Positions 54,357 to 63,887 of a stretch of 64,000 bases of DNA are shown piece by piece. Below the pieces are notes generated by a model. It had not been told where the DNA came from. It worked only from the letters and a program-made list of their open reading frames with translations, and did no database searches. The first letter of the stretch is position 1, and every line of letters starts with the position of its first letter. Made by a program: the position numbers and the translations under genes. Source of the DNA: JALYNX01 sp963724825 (GTDB lineage Bacteria > Actinomycetota > Acidimicrobiia > Spongiisociales > ZC4RG35); the NCBI GenBank assembly GCA_963724825.1, contig CAVRWT010000006.1, positions 67,854 to 131,853 of the forward strand, read 5' to 3'.

Positions 54357-55386
54357 ATGAAGGTGCACACCGCGGATGAATCTCGATACCAACAGATGAC
54401 CTACGCCCGCAGCGGGCGCAGTGGGCTCGACCTGCCCCGGATCTCACTCGGGCTGTGGCACAACTTCGGCGGGGATTCGATCTCCGACGATGCCCGCGAG
54501 ATGCTGCTCCAGGCATTCGACCACGGCATCACCCATTTCGATCTCGCCAACAACTACGGGCCACCGGCCGGGTCCGCCGAGGCCAACTTCGGGACGGTCA
54601 TGGCCACCGACCTGGCGCCCTATCGGGACGAGCTGGTCATCTCCACCAAGGCCGGCTACTGGATGTGGGATGGCCCCTACGGGGAGTGGGGGTCGCGGAA
54701 GTATCTGACCGCCAGCCTCGATCAGAGCCTGCGGCGGATGGGCCTCGACTACGTCGACATCTTCTACTCGCACCGCTTCGACCCCTCGACACCTCTCGAA
54801 GAGACTCTGGGTGCCCTGGATCAGCGCGGTTCGAGCCGGGAAGGCGCTCTACGCCGGGATCTCCTCCTACAGCCCGGCCAAGACCCGGGAAGCAGCGGCG
54901 ATCCTCCGTGACCTGGGCACCCCGTGCCTCATCCATCAGCCTTCGTACTCGATGTTCAACCGGTGGATCGAGGACGGTCTTCTCGATGTCCTGGGTGAGG
55001 AAGGAATCGGTTGCATCGTCTTCTCGCCGCTGGCGCAAGGCTTGCTCAGCGACAAGTACCTCAACGGGGTGCCGGAGAACTCGCGAGTGATGACCGGGGA
55101 TTCCTTTGATCAGCGGATGCTCAGCGAGGACAACCTGGCCCGGGTTCGCGGCCTCCACGAGATTGCCCGGGATCGGGGCCAAACCCTGGCTCAGATGGCC
55201 ATTGCCTGGGTGCTTCGGGATCCGCGGGTCACTTCGGCCCTGGTTGGGGCCAGGAACTGGACGCAGATCGAGGACCTGCTCGGTGCACTCGACAACCTGG
55301 GCTTCACCGACCAGGAGTTGTCTGAGATCGATCGCTACGCGGTCGACGGCAGTCTCAACCTCTGGGCCGCCTCCAGCGAGAGCTGA
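54357..55386 (+). CDS. Aldo-keto reductase, YghZ (glyceraldehyde 3-phosphate reductase) type, frameshifted
   Basis: A NADPH-dependent aldo-keto reductase of about 340 residues. The start RYQQMTYARSGRSGLDLPRI and the block GLWHNFGGDSISDDARE then THFDLANNYGPPAGSAEANF follow E. coli YghZ closely; DLANNY holds the catalytic Asp and Tyr. At about 54825 one extra base must be dropped to join GALDQ to AVRAGKALYAGISSYS. The end includes HQPSYSMFNRWIEDG and SALVGARNWTQIED, the NADP-binding end. ATG 54357 or GTG 54363 are possible starts; the second is better spaced from GGAG. It is divergent from the USP gene and convergent with the glycosidase gene. Confidence 0.84.
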
Positions 55387-55388
55387 CG

Positions 55389-57157
55389 CTAACGCGAGAG
55401 CTTGAAGGCCAGATCCCGGTGAAAGTCGGGTAGGGCCACCACGCACGGGGTATCGAACGGGCACTCGACAGTGAACGGCTCCAGCCATTCCCCGGCCCAG
55501 GTGTCGTACGGGGTGACGGTCCAGGTCCCTCCTGCCAGGCTGTCGATGGTCGCGACCACCCCGGAGCGCACCGTGTCGTCGGCCCGGATCTCGTCCATCG
55601 ACGCCCCCTCGAGGGCAAAGTCCTGGACCCAGAACAGACCGCCGGCCTCACCGGCGACGCCCCAGCCCCGGACCTCGGGATCGCTAGTCGATACGAGCAG
55701 AGCGTCAGGGTCGTAGGTGACCAGTGGCACCTCCTCGACGAAGGTGGCGAACCGAGCCATGTCTTCCTGCATCGACTGGTCGAACTCGCCGTAGCCGTGG
55801 CCGTCGTTCCATTCGGCCGGCGTCATCGCCGCTCCCGCAGCCAGCGCCGCCCAGTTGGCGTTGTGCATCATCTCCGGATAGGTCTGCTGGCCCCGGTCGC
55901 CATACTCACCGATCCAGTTCGGCTTCTCCTCCCGATCCCACATCAGCGTTGTCCAGTCCGCGACCAGATCAGCGGCCCGGATCGGATCGCCCTCGAATTC
56001 GTAGAGGTGCATCTGGGGCATGTCCATCACCGCATGGCCTTCGGGCCAATCGACCGACCCCGACATGGTCGCCGTGGTCGGGTGTCGATACGGGTCGTGG
56101 TCCTGGAAGTAGGCGTTGAGACGCTCGTGCCAGGGATTGGTCTGCTCGTAGGCCTCGGTGCCGTTGATCTCGGTGATGGTTTGCCACATCGCAATGGCGG
56201 GGGAGTGCGCCCAGCGGGCGATGGTGTAGCGGTAGTAGTTCTCCTGCCAGGCGAGCGACTCTGGATCCGTGAAGAAGCCATCGATGTCGGTCAGATGGTT
56301 GAACCCGTTTTGCTCCCAGCGCGAATCGCCCCAGGGGTGGTTGTCGGTGCGCAGGTATTGGTGGGTCCAAATCGTGAAGGAGAGGGTTGCTCCGGCCGCC
56401 TCCGTCTCGGCGAGGATGTAGTCGATGACCCCGGCCTGAGCCGAGGAATAGTCGTCGTAGGCCTCGGCGGTGATGTTGTTGTTCCAGGTCGGCCACCACA
56501 TCACGAAGTTCTCCCCGAAGTCCTTCATCTGGTTGAGAAGGCGGAAGCCTTGACCCGAGGGGTCGGGCCCGCCAAAGGCCATCCCCAGGTCGGCATGACC
56601 CCGCCCGTACCACGGGGTGCCGTCGCTCCAGGCGAGGTATCGGGGGCTGTAGGTGGGGTCAACCGTTTCTCCGATCTGAAGCCATCCGTGACGATCGGAC
56701 TCGGTCACCTTGAAGGTCCCCGGTGCCAGGCTCACTCTGTCCGCTCTGGTCGGTCACGGTGACCGTGTAGGCCCAGTCGCCCACCTCGGAGGGTGTGAAC
56801 CGGATTCGCCACGCCCCTTCCCCATCCCAGAACCCGGGGACAGCGAACTCGGAACCGTCGGGAGCGACAAAGACCGCATCGAGCGCGACCTCTCGTTGGT
56901 CGTAGGGGTTTTCGTACTCGGGCCGAGAGGTCGATGGTGGCCTCCAACATCTCGTAGTTGCCCAGGCTCTTCGCGGAGAGGGTGACCCCGTCGATCGAGG
57001 GCAACTCGACGTTCGGGATGGAGGTCGATGCAACCGGGGTGGTGACCGTTGACCCGGAGCTTGCGCCGTCCGTGCAGCCAGAGGTCAGGAGCAGGGTTGC
57101 GACGACGGCGATCGGCCAGAGATGCACATGACCCCGGTTGTGGTTCTCGGTCAGCAA
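55389..57157 (-). CDS. Exported DUF5060 + GH5-like glycoside hydrolase lipoprotein, two frameshifts
   Basis: A lipoprotein with signal HLWPIAVVATLLLTSGC (lipid-Cys in SGC) and a Ser/Thr linker. A DUF5060-type beta domain follows: RPEYENPYDQREVALDAVFV, DGEGAWRIRFTPSEVGDW. A GH5/DUF4038-like TIM barrel comes next: TPWYGRGHADLGMAFGG, FGENFVMWWPTWNNN, TITEINGTEAYEQTNP (likely acid Glu) and KPNWIGEYGDRGQ (likely nucleophile Glu), then a C-terminal beta part. The frame shifts near 56926 and near 56736, each by one extra base. It probably acts on beta-linked glycans outside the cell. TTG 57157 or GTG 57127 are the possible starts. Confidence 0.8.
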
Positions 57158-57210
57158 AGCCGGCGGATCGTAGGAGGGCCAGGGGTGAGGTGTATAGGGT
57201 CGATCCGATC

Positions 57211-57723
57211 ATGGGAGCGACCGATCACATCGTCATGGTCGGCGCCATGGGGGCAGGCAAGACCACCGTTGGCAGGGGTATCGCCGAGCGTCTGGGACTG
57301 AGGTATGTCGATTCCGACGACCAGATCCAGTCTCTCACCGGCCGTAAAGGTGCGCAGATTGCAGAGGAGGACGGGGTGGAAGCTTTGCACGAACTGGAGC
57401 TGGCGGTTTTCTGGGATGCAATGAATTCAGACGAGCCCTCGGTCATCTCCGCCGCCGCCAGTGTCATCGAAAACGAAGAAGCTCGCGACGCGATTCGAGA
57501 AAGCGACTGTGTCTGGGTCGATGCCCCCGAGGATGCGCTCCGTCTTCGACGATCGACTTCCACCCATCGCCGGGAGGTCAGCGACGAGGAAGTGAAGCGC
57601 CTGACGGCAAGAGCCCCTTTGTTCGCCGGTTGCGCCGCCGTGAGAATCGACACCGACGCAGTGAATGAGCATGATGCCGTCTCCATCGCCATCGAGGCGA
57701 TCACCGGAGGGGAAGAGGGATGA
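57211..57723 (+). CDS. Shikimate kinase-like P-loop kinase
   Basis: A 170-residue small kinase. Walker A is VGAMGAGKTTVGRGIAERL. RYVDSDDQIQSLTGRKGAQI holds the Asp of the shikimate-kinase family, and HRREVSDEEVKRLTARAPLF covers the lid and terminal Arg region. It could be shikimate kinase, but it sits at the head of a sugar-use cluster and overlaps a glycosidase gene (ATGA at 57720), so it may phosphorylate a sugar acid or sugar instead, like the related gluconate kinases (inference). ATG 57211 is the first residue of the homology; the longer frame from 57049 is rejected. Confidence 0.75.
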   Translation: MGATDHIVMVGAMGAGKTTVGRGIAERLGLRYVDSDDQIQSLTGRKGAQIAEEDGVEALHELELAVFWDAMNSDEPSVISAAASVIENEEARDAIRESDCVWVDAPEDALRLRRSTSTHRREVSDEEVKRLTARAPLFAGCAAVRIDTDAVNEHDAVSIAIEAITGGEEG

Positions 57724-59091
57724 CGACAGAACCCGGCTCCGAGCCGTTCCTGCTTGGGGTCAACTACTGGCCGCGGCGCAAAGCGATGTACTGGTGGGGT
57801 GACTTCGACGCCGCCGAGGTGCGAGACGAGTTCGAAGTCATCGCCTCAGTGGGGATGAATGTGGTTCGCCTGTTCTTGCTTTGGGATGACTGGCAGCCGG
57901 AGCCCGACATGGTCTCGAGCGAGCGGCTCGAGGACTTCGGGACGGTGTGTGACATCGCCGCCGCCAACGGTCTCGGGCTCGATGTCACCTTCTTCACCGG
58001 TCACATGAGCGGGCCCAATTGGTCTCCCCGATGGCTGCTCGACCCCGGCGCGACTGCCCATCCATCGCCCTACGTTCGCCAGGTGGTGAGCGGGGGACGG
58101 GTAGTCGACAGCGCCTATCGGAACATGTTCCACGATCCGGTCGCTCTCGATGCCGAGCGCCTCCTGCTGACGACAGTGGTGGAGGCCTACCGGGAGCACG
58201 ACGGAATATGGATGTGGAACCTCGGCAACGAGCCCGACCTCTTTGCGCACCCCAACAGCGCCGCCGAAGGCCGGGCCTGGGTCCGAGAGATGACGGCCCT
58301 CATTCACGATCTCGACCCGGATCATCCAGGTGACCACCGGCTTGCACGCCGCCAACCTGTTCGTCGACAACGGCCTACGCGTCGACCAGGTCTTCGCCGA
58401 GAGCGACGTTGCGGTCATGCATGGCTATCCGATGTATGTCGACTGGGCTCGTGACCCCTTGGACCCCGACTTCGTGCCCTACCTCTGCGCGCTGGTGACG
58501 GCACTCAGCGGACTGCCCTGTCTCGCCGAGGAATGGGGCGGGTGCACCTCTCCTGACACCGAGGATTCGGTGGTCTGGGAATGGACCGCCTATGGGTCGC
58601 CCCGCACCCAGTTCATGGCGGGGGAGGAGGCCTTCGCCGACTACGTGGGCGAGGTTCTGCCCCGGCTGGTCGACGTCGGGTCGACCGGTGCCTTCCTCTG
58701 GTGCTTCGCCGACTACTCGGAGGAGTTGTGGGACCGGCCGCCTTGCGATCCGGGTGGAGCCAAGCATGAGCGGCACTTCGGCCTGGTTCGCCCTGACGGG
58801 AGCCTCAAGCCACACGCCGAGGTGATCCGGCGCTTTGCCGACTCCCGGCCCACCGTGCAAGAAGCCGCGAGAACCGTCACCCTCGATATCACTCCCGACG
58901 AGTACTACGCCGATCCCTGGGGTCACGCCCAGCGTCTCGTACGAGTCGTACCTCCAGATCGGGTCGACCATCTAGCCACCATTCCGGCCGACCGGCGTCT
59001 GTTCGCCCGAGGTGCGTTGAGTTCGGTCGATCGGGCCGTTTGGACGTCGCTCGAGGTAACGGAAGGGCGAAGTCGGCCGGCATCGTTCTGA
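57720..59091 (+). CDS. GH5-like cytoplasmic glycosidase, frameshifted
   Basis: A glycosidase of about 455 residues without a signal peptide. It starts FLLGVNYWPRRKAMYWWGDF, like the family 5 mannanase/cellulase and DUF4038-like group. MWNLGNEPDLFAHPNS carries the acid/base Glu and LPCLAEEWGGCTSPDTED the nucleophile Glu. WCFADYSEELWDRPPCD is a typical late strand. Near 58319 one extra base must be dropped to continue IIQVTTGLHAANLFVDNGLR. ATG 57720 overlaps the kinase stop. The stop TGA (59089-59091) begins a LacI-type operator. It probably cleaves short oligosaccharides taken up by the transporter downstream. Confidence 0.82.
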
Positions 59092-59102
59092 GAGCGCTTT
59101 CC
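59089..59102. promoter_or_regulatory. LacI-type operator half-copy (TGAGAGCGCTTTCC)
   Basis: TGAGAGCGCTTTCC shares TGAGAGCGCT with the perfect palindrome at 59175 and fits the LacI/CcpA pattern with a central CG. It is 86 bases upstream of that site, overlapping the stop codon of the glycosidase gene. Two such sites could allow looping by a LacI tetramer. Confidence 0.6.
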
Positions 59103-59144
59103 ATCATCCGCTCGTAACATTTCCGCAATTCCCCCGCGTTTTGG

Positions 59145-59174
59145 TTGACACGGCGAGGAAATTGTTTGTATGTT
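59145..59174 (+). promoter_or_regulatory. Sigma70-type promoter of the lacI-like gene
   Basis: TTGACA (59145-59150), an 18-base spacer, then TATGTT (59169-59174). A perfect LacI-type palindrome begins at the very next base, covering the expected transcript start. This is the clearest promoter in the window and points to autoregulation. Confidence 0.8.
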
Positions 59175-59188
59175 TGAGAGCGCTCTCA
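59175..59188. promoter_or_regulatory. Perfect LacI-type operator TGAGAGCGCTCTCA
   Basis: A 14-base perfect palindrome with the central CG step typical of LacI/GalR operators. It directly follows the -10 box at 59169-59174 and precedes the ribosome site GAGGAGG (59189-59195) of the lacI-like gene, so bound repressor would block its own promoter. Confidence 0.85.
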
Positions 59189-59205
59189 GAGGAGGAGCCC
59201 TCGGC

Positions 59206-60213
59206 ATGGCACGGACGCTTGATGACTTGGCCGAACTCAGCGGAGTTTCTCGTGCCACCGTCTCCCGGGTCATCAACGGTGGTTCGGTATCGCCCGAGAC
59301 GCGACAGAAGGTCCTCGATGTCCTCGAGACCACCAGCTACCGGCCGAACCTCGCTGCGCGCAACCTCGCCAGCGGCAAGTCCGGCGTCGTCGGCGTCGTG
59401 ATGCATGTCGCCGCACAGCTGACCTTTTCGGACAACTACTTCGCCGGCCTGCTGACGGGCATCTGCGACTCGCTGACCGAGTCGGCGGCGGGAATGATGC
59501 TCTGGCTTGGCAATCGGACCAAGGAAGAGACTCTCGACCAGATCCTGTCCATGGGGATGCTCGACGGGATCATTGTCACCGCCGACACCATCGATGACCC
59601 CTTGGTCGACGGCCTACGCAGCTCAGGCGTGCCCAGCGTCCTCATCGGCCACCGACGCGCCGACAACGATGCCAGCTACATCGACATCGACAACGAAGCG
59701 GCCGCCGAGGCCATCGCCGACCACTTGATCGGGCTGGGACGGAAACGAATCGCCCATATCACCGGCCGCCGTGACAGTGTCTCCAGTCGGGATCGCAAGA
59801 CCGGCTATCGGCGAGCGCTCCGTCGGGCCAATCTCCCCACCGAAGGCCTGATCATCGAGGGCGACTACACCGCCGAAGGTGGTTACAAGGCGGCCACCAA
59901 GCTGATCGAGGCCAAGGTCGATGCCATTTTCTGCGCCAGTGACAACACGGCGGTTGGGGCGCTCGATGCGATTCGAAACGCCGGTTTGAGAGTCCCCGAC
60001 GACATCGCACTCGCCGGGTTCGACGACCTTGCGTTCGCCAGCGAGCTCTCCCCGCCACTCACGACGATGCGCCAGGACATCCAGGGGATAGGCCAGGAGG
60101 CTGCTCGCAACCTCCTGACCCTCCTGGACCGCCCCGAGGGCGGGCCACGGCGAGTACTTCTTCCAACCGAGTTGGTGATAAGGCAATCAACGGTTGGAGG
60201 TCTATCGGGATAG
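59206..60213 (+). CDS. LacI/GalR-family transcriptional regulator
   Basis: A 335-residue repressor. The helix-turn-helix is TLDDLAELSGVSRATVSRVI (residues 4-23), followed by the hinge and the periplasmic-binding-protein-like domain: SYIDIDNEAAAEAIADHLIG, IAHITGRRDSVSSRDRKTGY, AIFCASDNTAVGALDAIRNA and IALAGFDDLAFASELSPPLT. It should bind the operators at 59089 and 59175 and respond to the sugar carried by the next genes. ATG 59206 is chosen over the upstream frame start at 59170, which lies inside the operator. It leads the sugar ABC operon and GH1 gene. Confidence 0.92.
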   Translation: MARTLDDLAELSGVSRATVSRVINGGSVSPETRQKVLDVLETTSYRPNLAARNLASGKSGVVGVVMHVAAQLTFSDNYFAGLLTGICDSLTESAAGMMLWLGNRTKEETLDQILSMGMLDGIIVTADTIDDPLVDGLRSSGVPSVLIGHRRADNDASYIDIDNEAAAEAIADHLIGLGRKRIAHITGRRDSVSSRDRKTGYRRALRRANLPTEGLIIEGDYTAEGGYKAATKLIEAKVDAIFCASDNTAVGALDAIRNAGLRVPDDIALAGFDDLAFASELSPPLTTMRQDIQGIGQEAARNLLTLLDRPEGGPRRVLLPTELVIRQSTVGGLSG

Positions 60214-60310
60214 CCCGAAGTGACACGGTCGCGCCCGTCCCCGGAGTGCGGCCGCATCGATCGTATCGATCGGTGACATGTCCGGGGGCGAAGGAGGAGA
60301 ACGGAAAGAG

Positions 60311-61772
60311 ATGAAGCAAGCAAAGAGTATCGCCCTCGTGGTGGTCCTCCTCTTGATCCTCGCCGCTTGTGGAGAGAGCAGTGGTGGCTCCACCACGACG
60401 GCGGCGGCTGGAGAAGGTTCCACGACGACGGCAGCTGCGACGGACACAACCGCAGCGCCGGCAGGCGAGCCCGTCACGATCCGATGGTTCATCGGGTTGG
60501 GCACCGGTGCCAACCCCGAGCAGAAGGAAGCTCAGGAGGCAGCAGTCGCCGATTTCAACGCCTCGCACCCCAACATCGTGTTGGAGATCGAGATCGTGGA
60601 TCACGACGCCGCCCCGGCGGCTCTGGCCACCGAGATCTCGTCAGGCAACGCCCCCGACATCATCGGCCCTGTGGGTCGTGAAGGTGCCAACGGCTTTGCC
60701 GGTCAATATCTCGACCTGGAGCCCTTGGTGGAGTCCAGCGGGTTCGACATGTCGATCTGGCCAGAGGCCACCGTCGAGAACATGCGCGACCAGGATGGGA
60801 CCCTTGCCGGGCTTCCGTTCGCCTCGTACCCGTCGGAGATGTACTTCAGCAAGGCACTGTTCGACGAGGCCGGCCTGCCCTATCCGCCCCAGGAATATGG
60901 CGCCGACGGCACCGCCGTCTACGGCCCTGGAACGGAGTGGGAAGGGACCTGGGACTTCGACAAGGTCGCTGAGATCGCCAAGATCCTGACCGTCGACGAG
61001 AACGGCAACGATGCCACCAGCCCCGACTTCGACATCAGCAAGCGGACCCAGTACGGATTCGTCTGGCAGTGGACCGACCGTCTCTTCCAGCAGGGATCCT
61101 TCTGGGGAGCCGGCTACCCGGTGGCCGATGACGGCACTGCAGCCATTCCGCAGGAGTGGTTGGATGAGTGGCACTGGTACTACGACGCCGTCTGGACGTC
61201 AGGGTTCGCGCCAGCTCAGGCAGACATCGATGCTATGGCCGGCAACGCATTCCAGTCTGGAAAGACTGCAATGGGTATCAGCCATCTCTGGTTCACCTGC
61301 TGCATCCGCAACGATGACACCGGCATCGCCGGCGACTTCTACGATCTCGCCGTGCTGCCGTCGCACAACGGCAAGGTGACAGCGAATATGCACGCTGACA
61401 CTTTCCGGGTTCTGTCGTCGACGGAGCATCCTGAGGAGGCCTTCGAGGTCATCGCCTACCTGGTCACCGACGGGGCCCTCCCGTTGTTGACCACCTACGG
61501 TGCGGCACCTGCCGACCCGGCAAAGGTGGACGACTTCCTGGCGACCCTCGATGAGAGGTACCCACAGGGTGTGAACTGGCAGGTGGCACTGGACGGTGCC
61601 AACTACGCCGACACGCCGCCACACGAGAGCTATCGTTCCCGGATGGCAGCAGTACGTCGACCGGATGGGTGTCACTCTGACCGCCATCTTGAGTGACCCG
61701 GCGCTCGATTTGGACGCCGAGATCGCCACGTTGGAGTCAGATCTGACGACTATCTTCCAGACAAACCAATAG
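60311..61772 (+). CDS. Carbohydrate ABC substrate-binding lipoprotein (MalE/UgpB type), 3' frameshift
   Basis: A family 1 binding protein of about 485 residues. Signal MKQAKSIALVVVLLLILAAC gives lipid-Cys20, then a Ser/Thr/Ala linker. VTIRWFIGLGTGANPEQKEA begins the fold, followed by ISSGNAPDIIGPVGREGANG, PFASYPSEMYFSKALFDEAG and GKTAMGISHLWFTCCIRN, all typical. The frame breaks at about 61634; dropping one base gives VPGWQQYVDRMGVTLTAILS and a stop at 61770-61772 with TIFQTNQ. ATG 60311 follows AAGGAGG. With the two permeases below it imports an oligosaccharide. The ATPase is not in the window and may be shared (MsmK type). Confidence 0.86.
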
Positions 61773-61787
61773 TCAGTTGTTGGTGAT

Positions 61788-62759
61788 TTGACAACGATCA
61801 GCGATGGGGCGGCCGGTCTTCCGGCCGCCCCATCAACACCCCCCAAGGCCAAGAAATCGGTTTCCCTCGCCAAACGGCGAGGTCGTGTCGGACTTTGGTT
61901 CGTCATGCCATGGATCGTGGGGTTCTTTCTCTGGTACGCGGTACCAATCGTCACCTCCCTCTGGTTCTCGTTCACCGACTTCCAGCTGGTCACCAATGAG
62001 CCGACCCAGTTCGTGGGGTTCGACAACTGGGTGCGGATGTTCAACGACCCTGAGGTGCGCCAGTCGGTGCTGGTGACCCTCAAGTTCGGCCTCATTGCCC
62101 TTCCCCTCGCCATCCTCTTCCCGGTGACCCTCGCCTATCTCCTGGTCACCAGGAGCCTGCGGGGCCGGGAAGGCTTCCGGGCCCTCTTCTTCCTGCCGTC
62201 GATCATCCCGTTCGTGGCGGCGGTTCTCATCTTTGGCGGGATGTTCAATCCCAAGACCGGATGGGTGAATCGCATACTTGCCGTCTTCGGGATCACCGGC
62301 CCCGACTGGTTCTACGACACGACGTGGGTCTACCCATCACTGGCCTTCATCGGCCTGTGGGGCGTCGGCAATGCGATGCTCCTATTCATCGCCTCGATGA
62401 ACTCCGTTTCGGCGTCGCTGTACGACGCGGCCCGGATCGACGGCGCCACAGAGTTGCGCACTTTCTGGCACATCACGATGCCGATCATCTCCCCGATCAT
62501 CTTCTACAACCTGATCCTCGGTTTGATCGGTGTTTTCAACTACTTCCTGGTTCCGTATGTGCTGAACAACGGCACCGGTGCTCCAAACGGCGCCACCAAC
62601 TTCTATGCCCTTCAATTCTTCAAACAGGGCTTCAAATACTTCGATATGAGCTACGCCGCCACCCTGGCGTGGGCCCTCTTCCTCGCTGCCCTCTTGGTAA
62701 CCGGGCTTGTCTTCTGGTCGGCGAAGTACTGGGTCTATTACGAGGCCAGGAGAGACTGA
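61788..62759 (+). CDS. Carbohydrate ABC permease, MalF/UgpA type
   Basis: A 323-residue permease of the BPD_transp_1 family. TM1 is GLWFVMPWIVGFFLWYAVPI, and the conserved GFDNWVRMFNDPEV follows. The EAA coupling loop SLYDAARIDGATELRTFWHI is complete. The end reads WSAKYWVYYEARRD. TTG 61788 is the start, giving MTTISDGAAGLPAAP. It is 15 bases after the corrected end of the binding-protein gene. It pairs with the MalG-type subunit. Confidence 0.9.
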   Translation: MTTISDGAAGLPAAPSTPPKAKKSVSLAKRRGRVGLWFVMPWIVGFFLWYAVPIVTSLWFSFTDFQLVTNEPTQFVGFDNWVRMFNDPEVRQSVLVTLKFGLIALPLAILFPVTLAYLLVTRSLRGREGFRALFFLPSIIPFVAAVLIFGGMFNPKTGWVNRILAVFGITGPDWFYDTTWVYPSLAFIGLWGVGNAMLLFIASMNSVSASLYDAARIDGATELRTFWHITMPIISPIIFYNLILGLIGVFNYFLVPYVLNNGTGAPNGATNFYALQFFKQGFKYFDMSYAATLAWALFLAALLVTGLVFWSAKYWVYYEARRD

Positions 62760-62760
62760 G

Positions 62761-63852
62761 GTGACAACGATCCTGAACCCGCCGCCAGTGGAGGTGCTCT
62801 CGGCACCACCCTCCGGCAAGCGCAAACCGGACCGTCAACCGCTGCGTAAGGGCTGGCTCACGACCTCGATCACGACGTTGCTTCTCTTCGCCTTCCTGCT
62901 TCCGCTCGCCTACATGGTCGTGACGTCGCTGAAGTCCGAGGAGATGGTGGCCAATATCGGTGGGCCAATCCTTCCCAAGTCGCCGGCTACGTTCGAATAC
63001 GAGGGCCAGGAGCTGGACATGTACACGGTCCCGCTCCCGGACGGGACCGAGATGGGGCTGGCGATGCTGAAGCCGGGCCGGGAGGTGTCCCAGTTCATCG
63101 ACCCCGCAAATCCGGAGACCCCGATCGAGTGGGAAGGGAACTGGCGGATCCTGGAGCCCGCCTACGAGCTGGACCCGCAGTGGGTGAACTACGAGCGGGC
63201 GTGGGAATTGATGAATTTCCCCAACCTGCTTCGCAATACCTTGATCATTGCCGGGATCGGGACCATCGGCGCCGTGATCTCCTCGATCCTCGTTGCGTAC
63301 GGGCTGGCCCGGTTCAAGATCCCGTTTGGCAAATCGATTCTCGTGGTGCTGATCGCCACGATCCTGCTTCCTTCCTACGTCACCTTGGTCCCGAAGTACG
63401 CCTTCTTCGTGCGGATCGGATGGGTCGGCACCTATCTCCCGCTGATCGTCCCCCATTTCTTCGCAAATGCGTTCAATGTGTTCCTGTTGCGCCAGTACTT
63501 CCTCACGATCCCGATGGAGCTCGACGAGGCAGCGACCATCGACGGCGCTGGGGCATTTCGCACCCTGTGGTCGGTGGTATTGCCCCAGATGAAGGCTGCG
63601 GTGGTGGCTGTTTGCCTGTTCCATTTCTACTTCGCCTGGAACGACTTCTTTGAGCCGATGATCTACCTGTCGACCCGTCCCGAGCTGGTGCCGATCTCGG
63701 TGGGTTTGCGCACGTTCAACACCATCTACGACACCCAGCCAACGTTGATCCAGGCGGGCTCGCTGATCGCCCTCTTCGTTCCCGTAGTCATCTTCCTGCT
63801 CGCGCAGAAGGTGTTTCTGCAGGGAATCGACCTGTCCGGCGTACAGAAGTAG
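62761..63852 (+). CDS. Carbohydrate ABC permease, MalG type, with a long external loop
   Basis: A 363-residue permease. TM1 (TTLLLFAFLLPLAYMVVTSL) is followed by an unusually long external loop of about 100 residues (SKSPATF-like start, with FEYEGQELDMYTVPLPDG and PETPIEWEGNWRILEPAYEL) before TM2 (NTLIIAGIGTIGAVISSILV). The EAA loop is PMELDEAATIDGAGAFRTLW. Typical MalG/UgpE proteins are about 280-300 residues, so the loop is extra. GTG 62761 is one base after the previous stop. It forms the transporter with the MalF-type subunit. Confidence 0.88.
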   Translation: MTTILNPPPVEVLSAPPSGKRKPDRQPLRKGWLTTSITTLLLFAFLLPLAYMVVTSLKSEEMVANIGGPILPKSPATFEYEGQELDMYTVPLPDGTEMGLAMLKPGREVSQFIDPANPETPIEWEGNWRILEPAYELDPQWVNYERAWELMNFPNLLRNTLIIAGIGTIGAVISSILVAYGLARFKIPFGKSILVVLIATILLPSYVTLVPKYAFFVRIGWVGTYLPLIVPHFFANAFNVFLLRQYFLTIPMELDEAATIDGAGAFRTLWSVVLPQMKAAVVAVCLFHFYFAWNDFFEPMIYLSTRPELVPISVGLRTFNTIYDTQPTLIQAGSLIALFVPVVIFLLAQKVFLQGIDLSGVQK

Positions 63853-63887
63853 TTGGGGGTCGAGCAATGATGAAGGTTGGGGGGTAA

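Noticed and set aside
60252..60275. Tandem ATCGATCG repeat before the MalE-type gene, as an operator
   Set aside because: It is short, low in information and not repeated near other promoters; the LacI-type sites at 59089 and 59175 are much better candidates.
63867..63887. Mini frame MMKVGG just before the GH1 gene
   Set aside because: Six codons with no ribosome site of their own; it overlaps the GH1 ribosome site and is more likely leader sequence.
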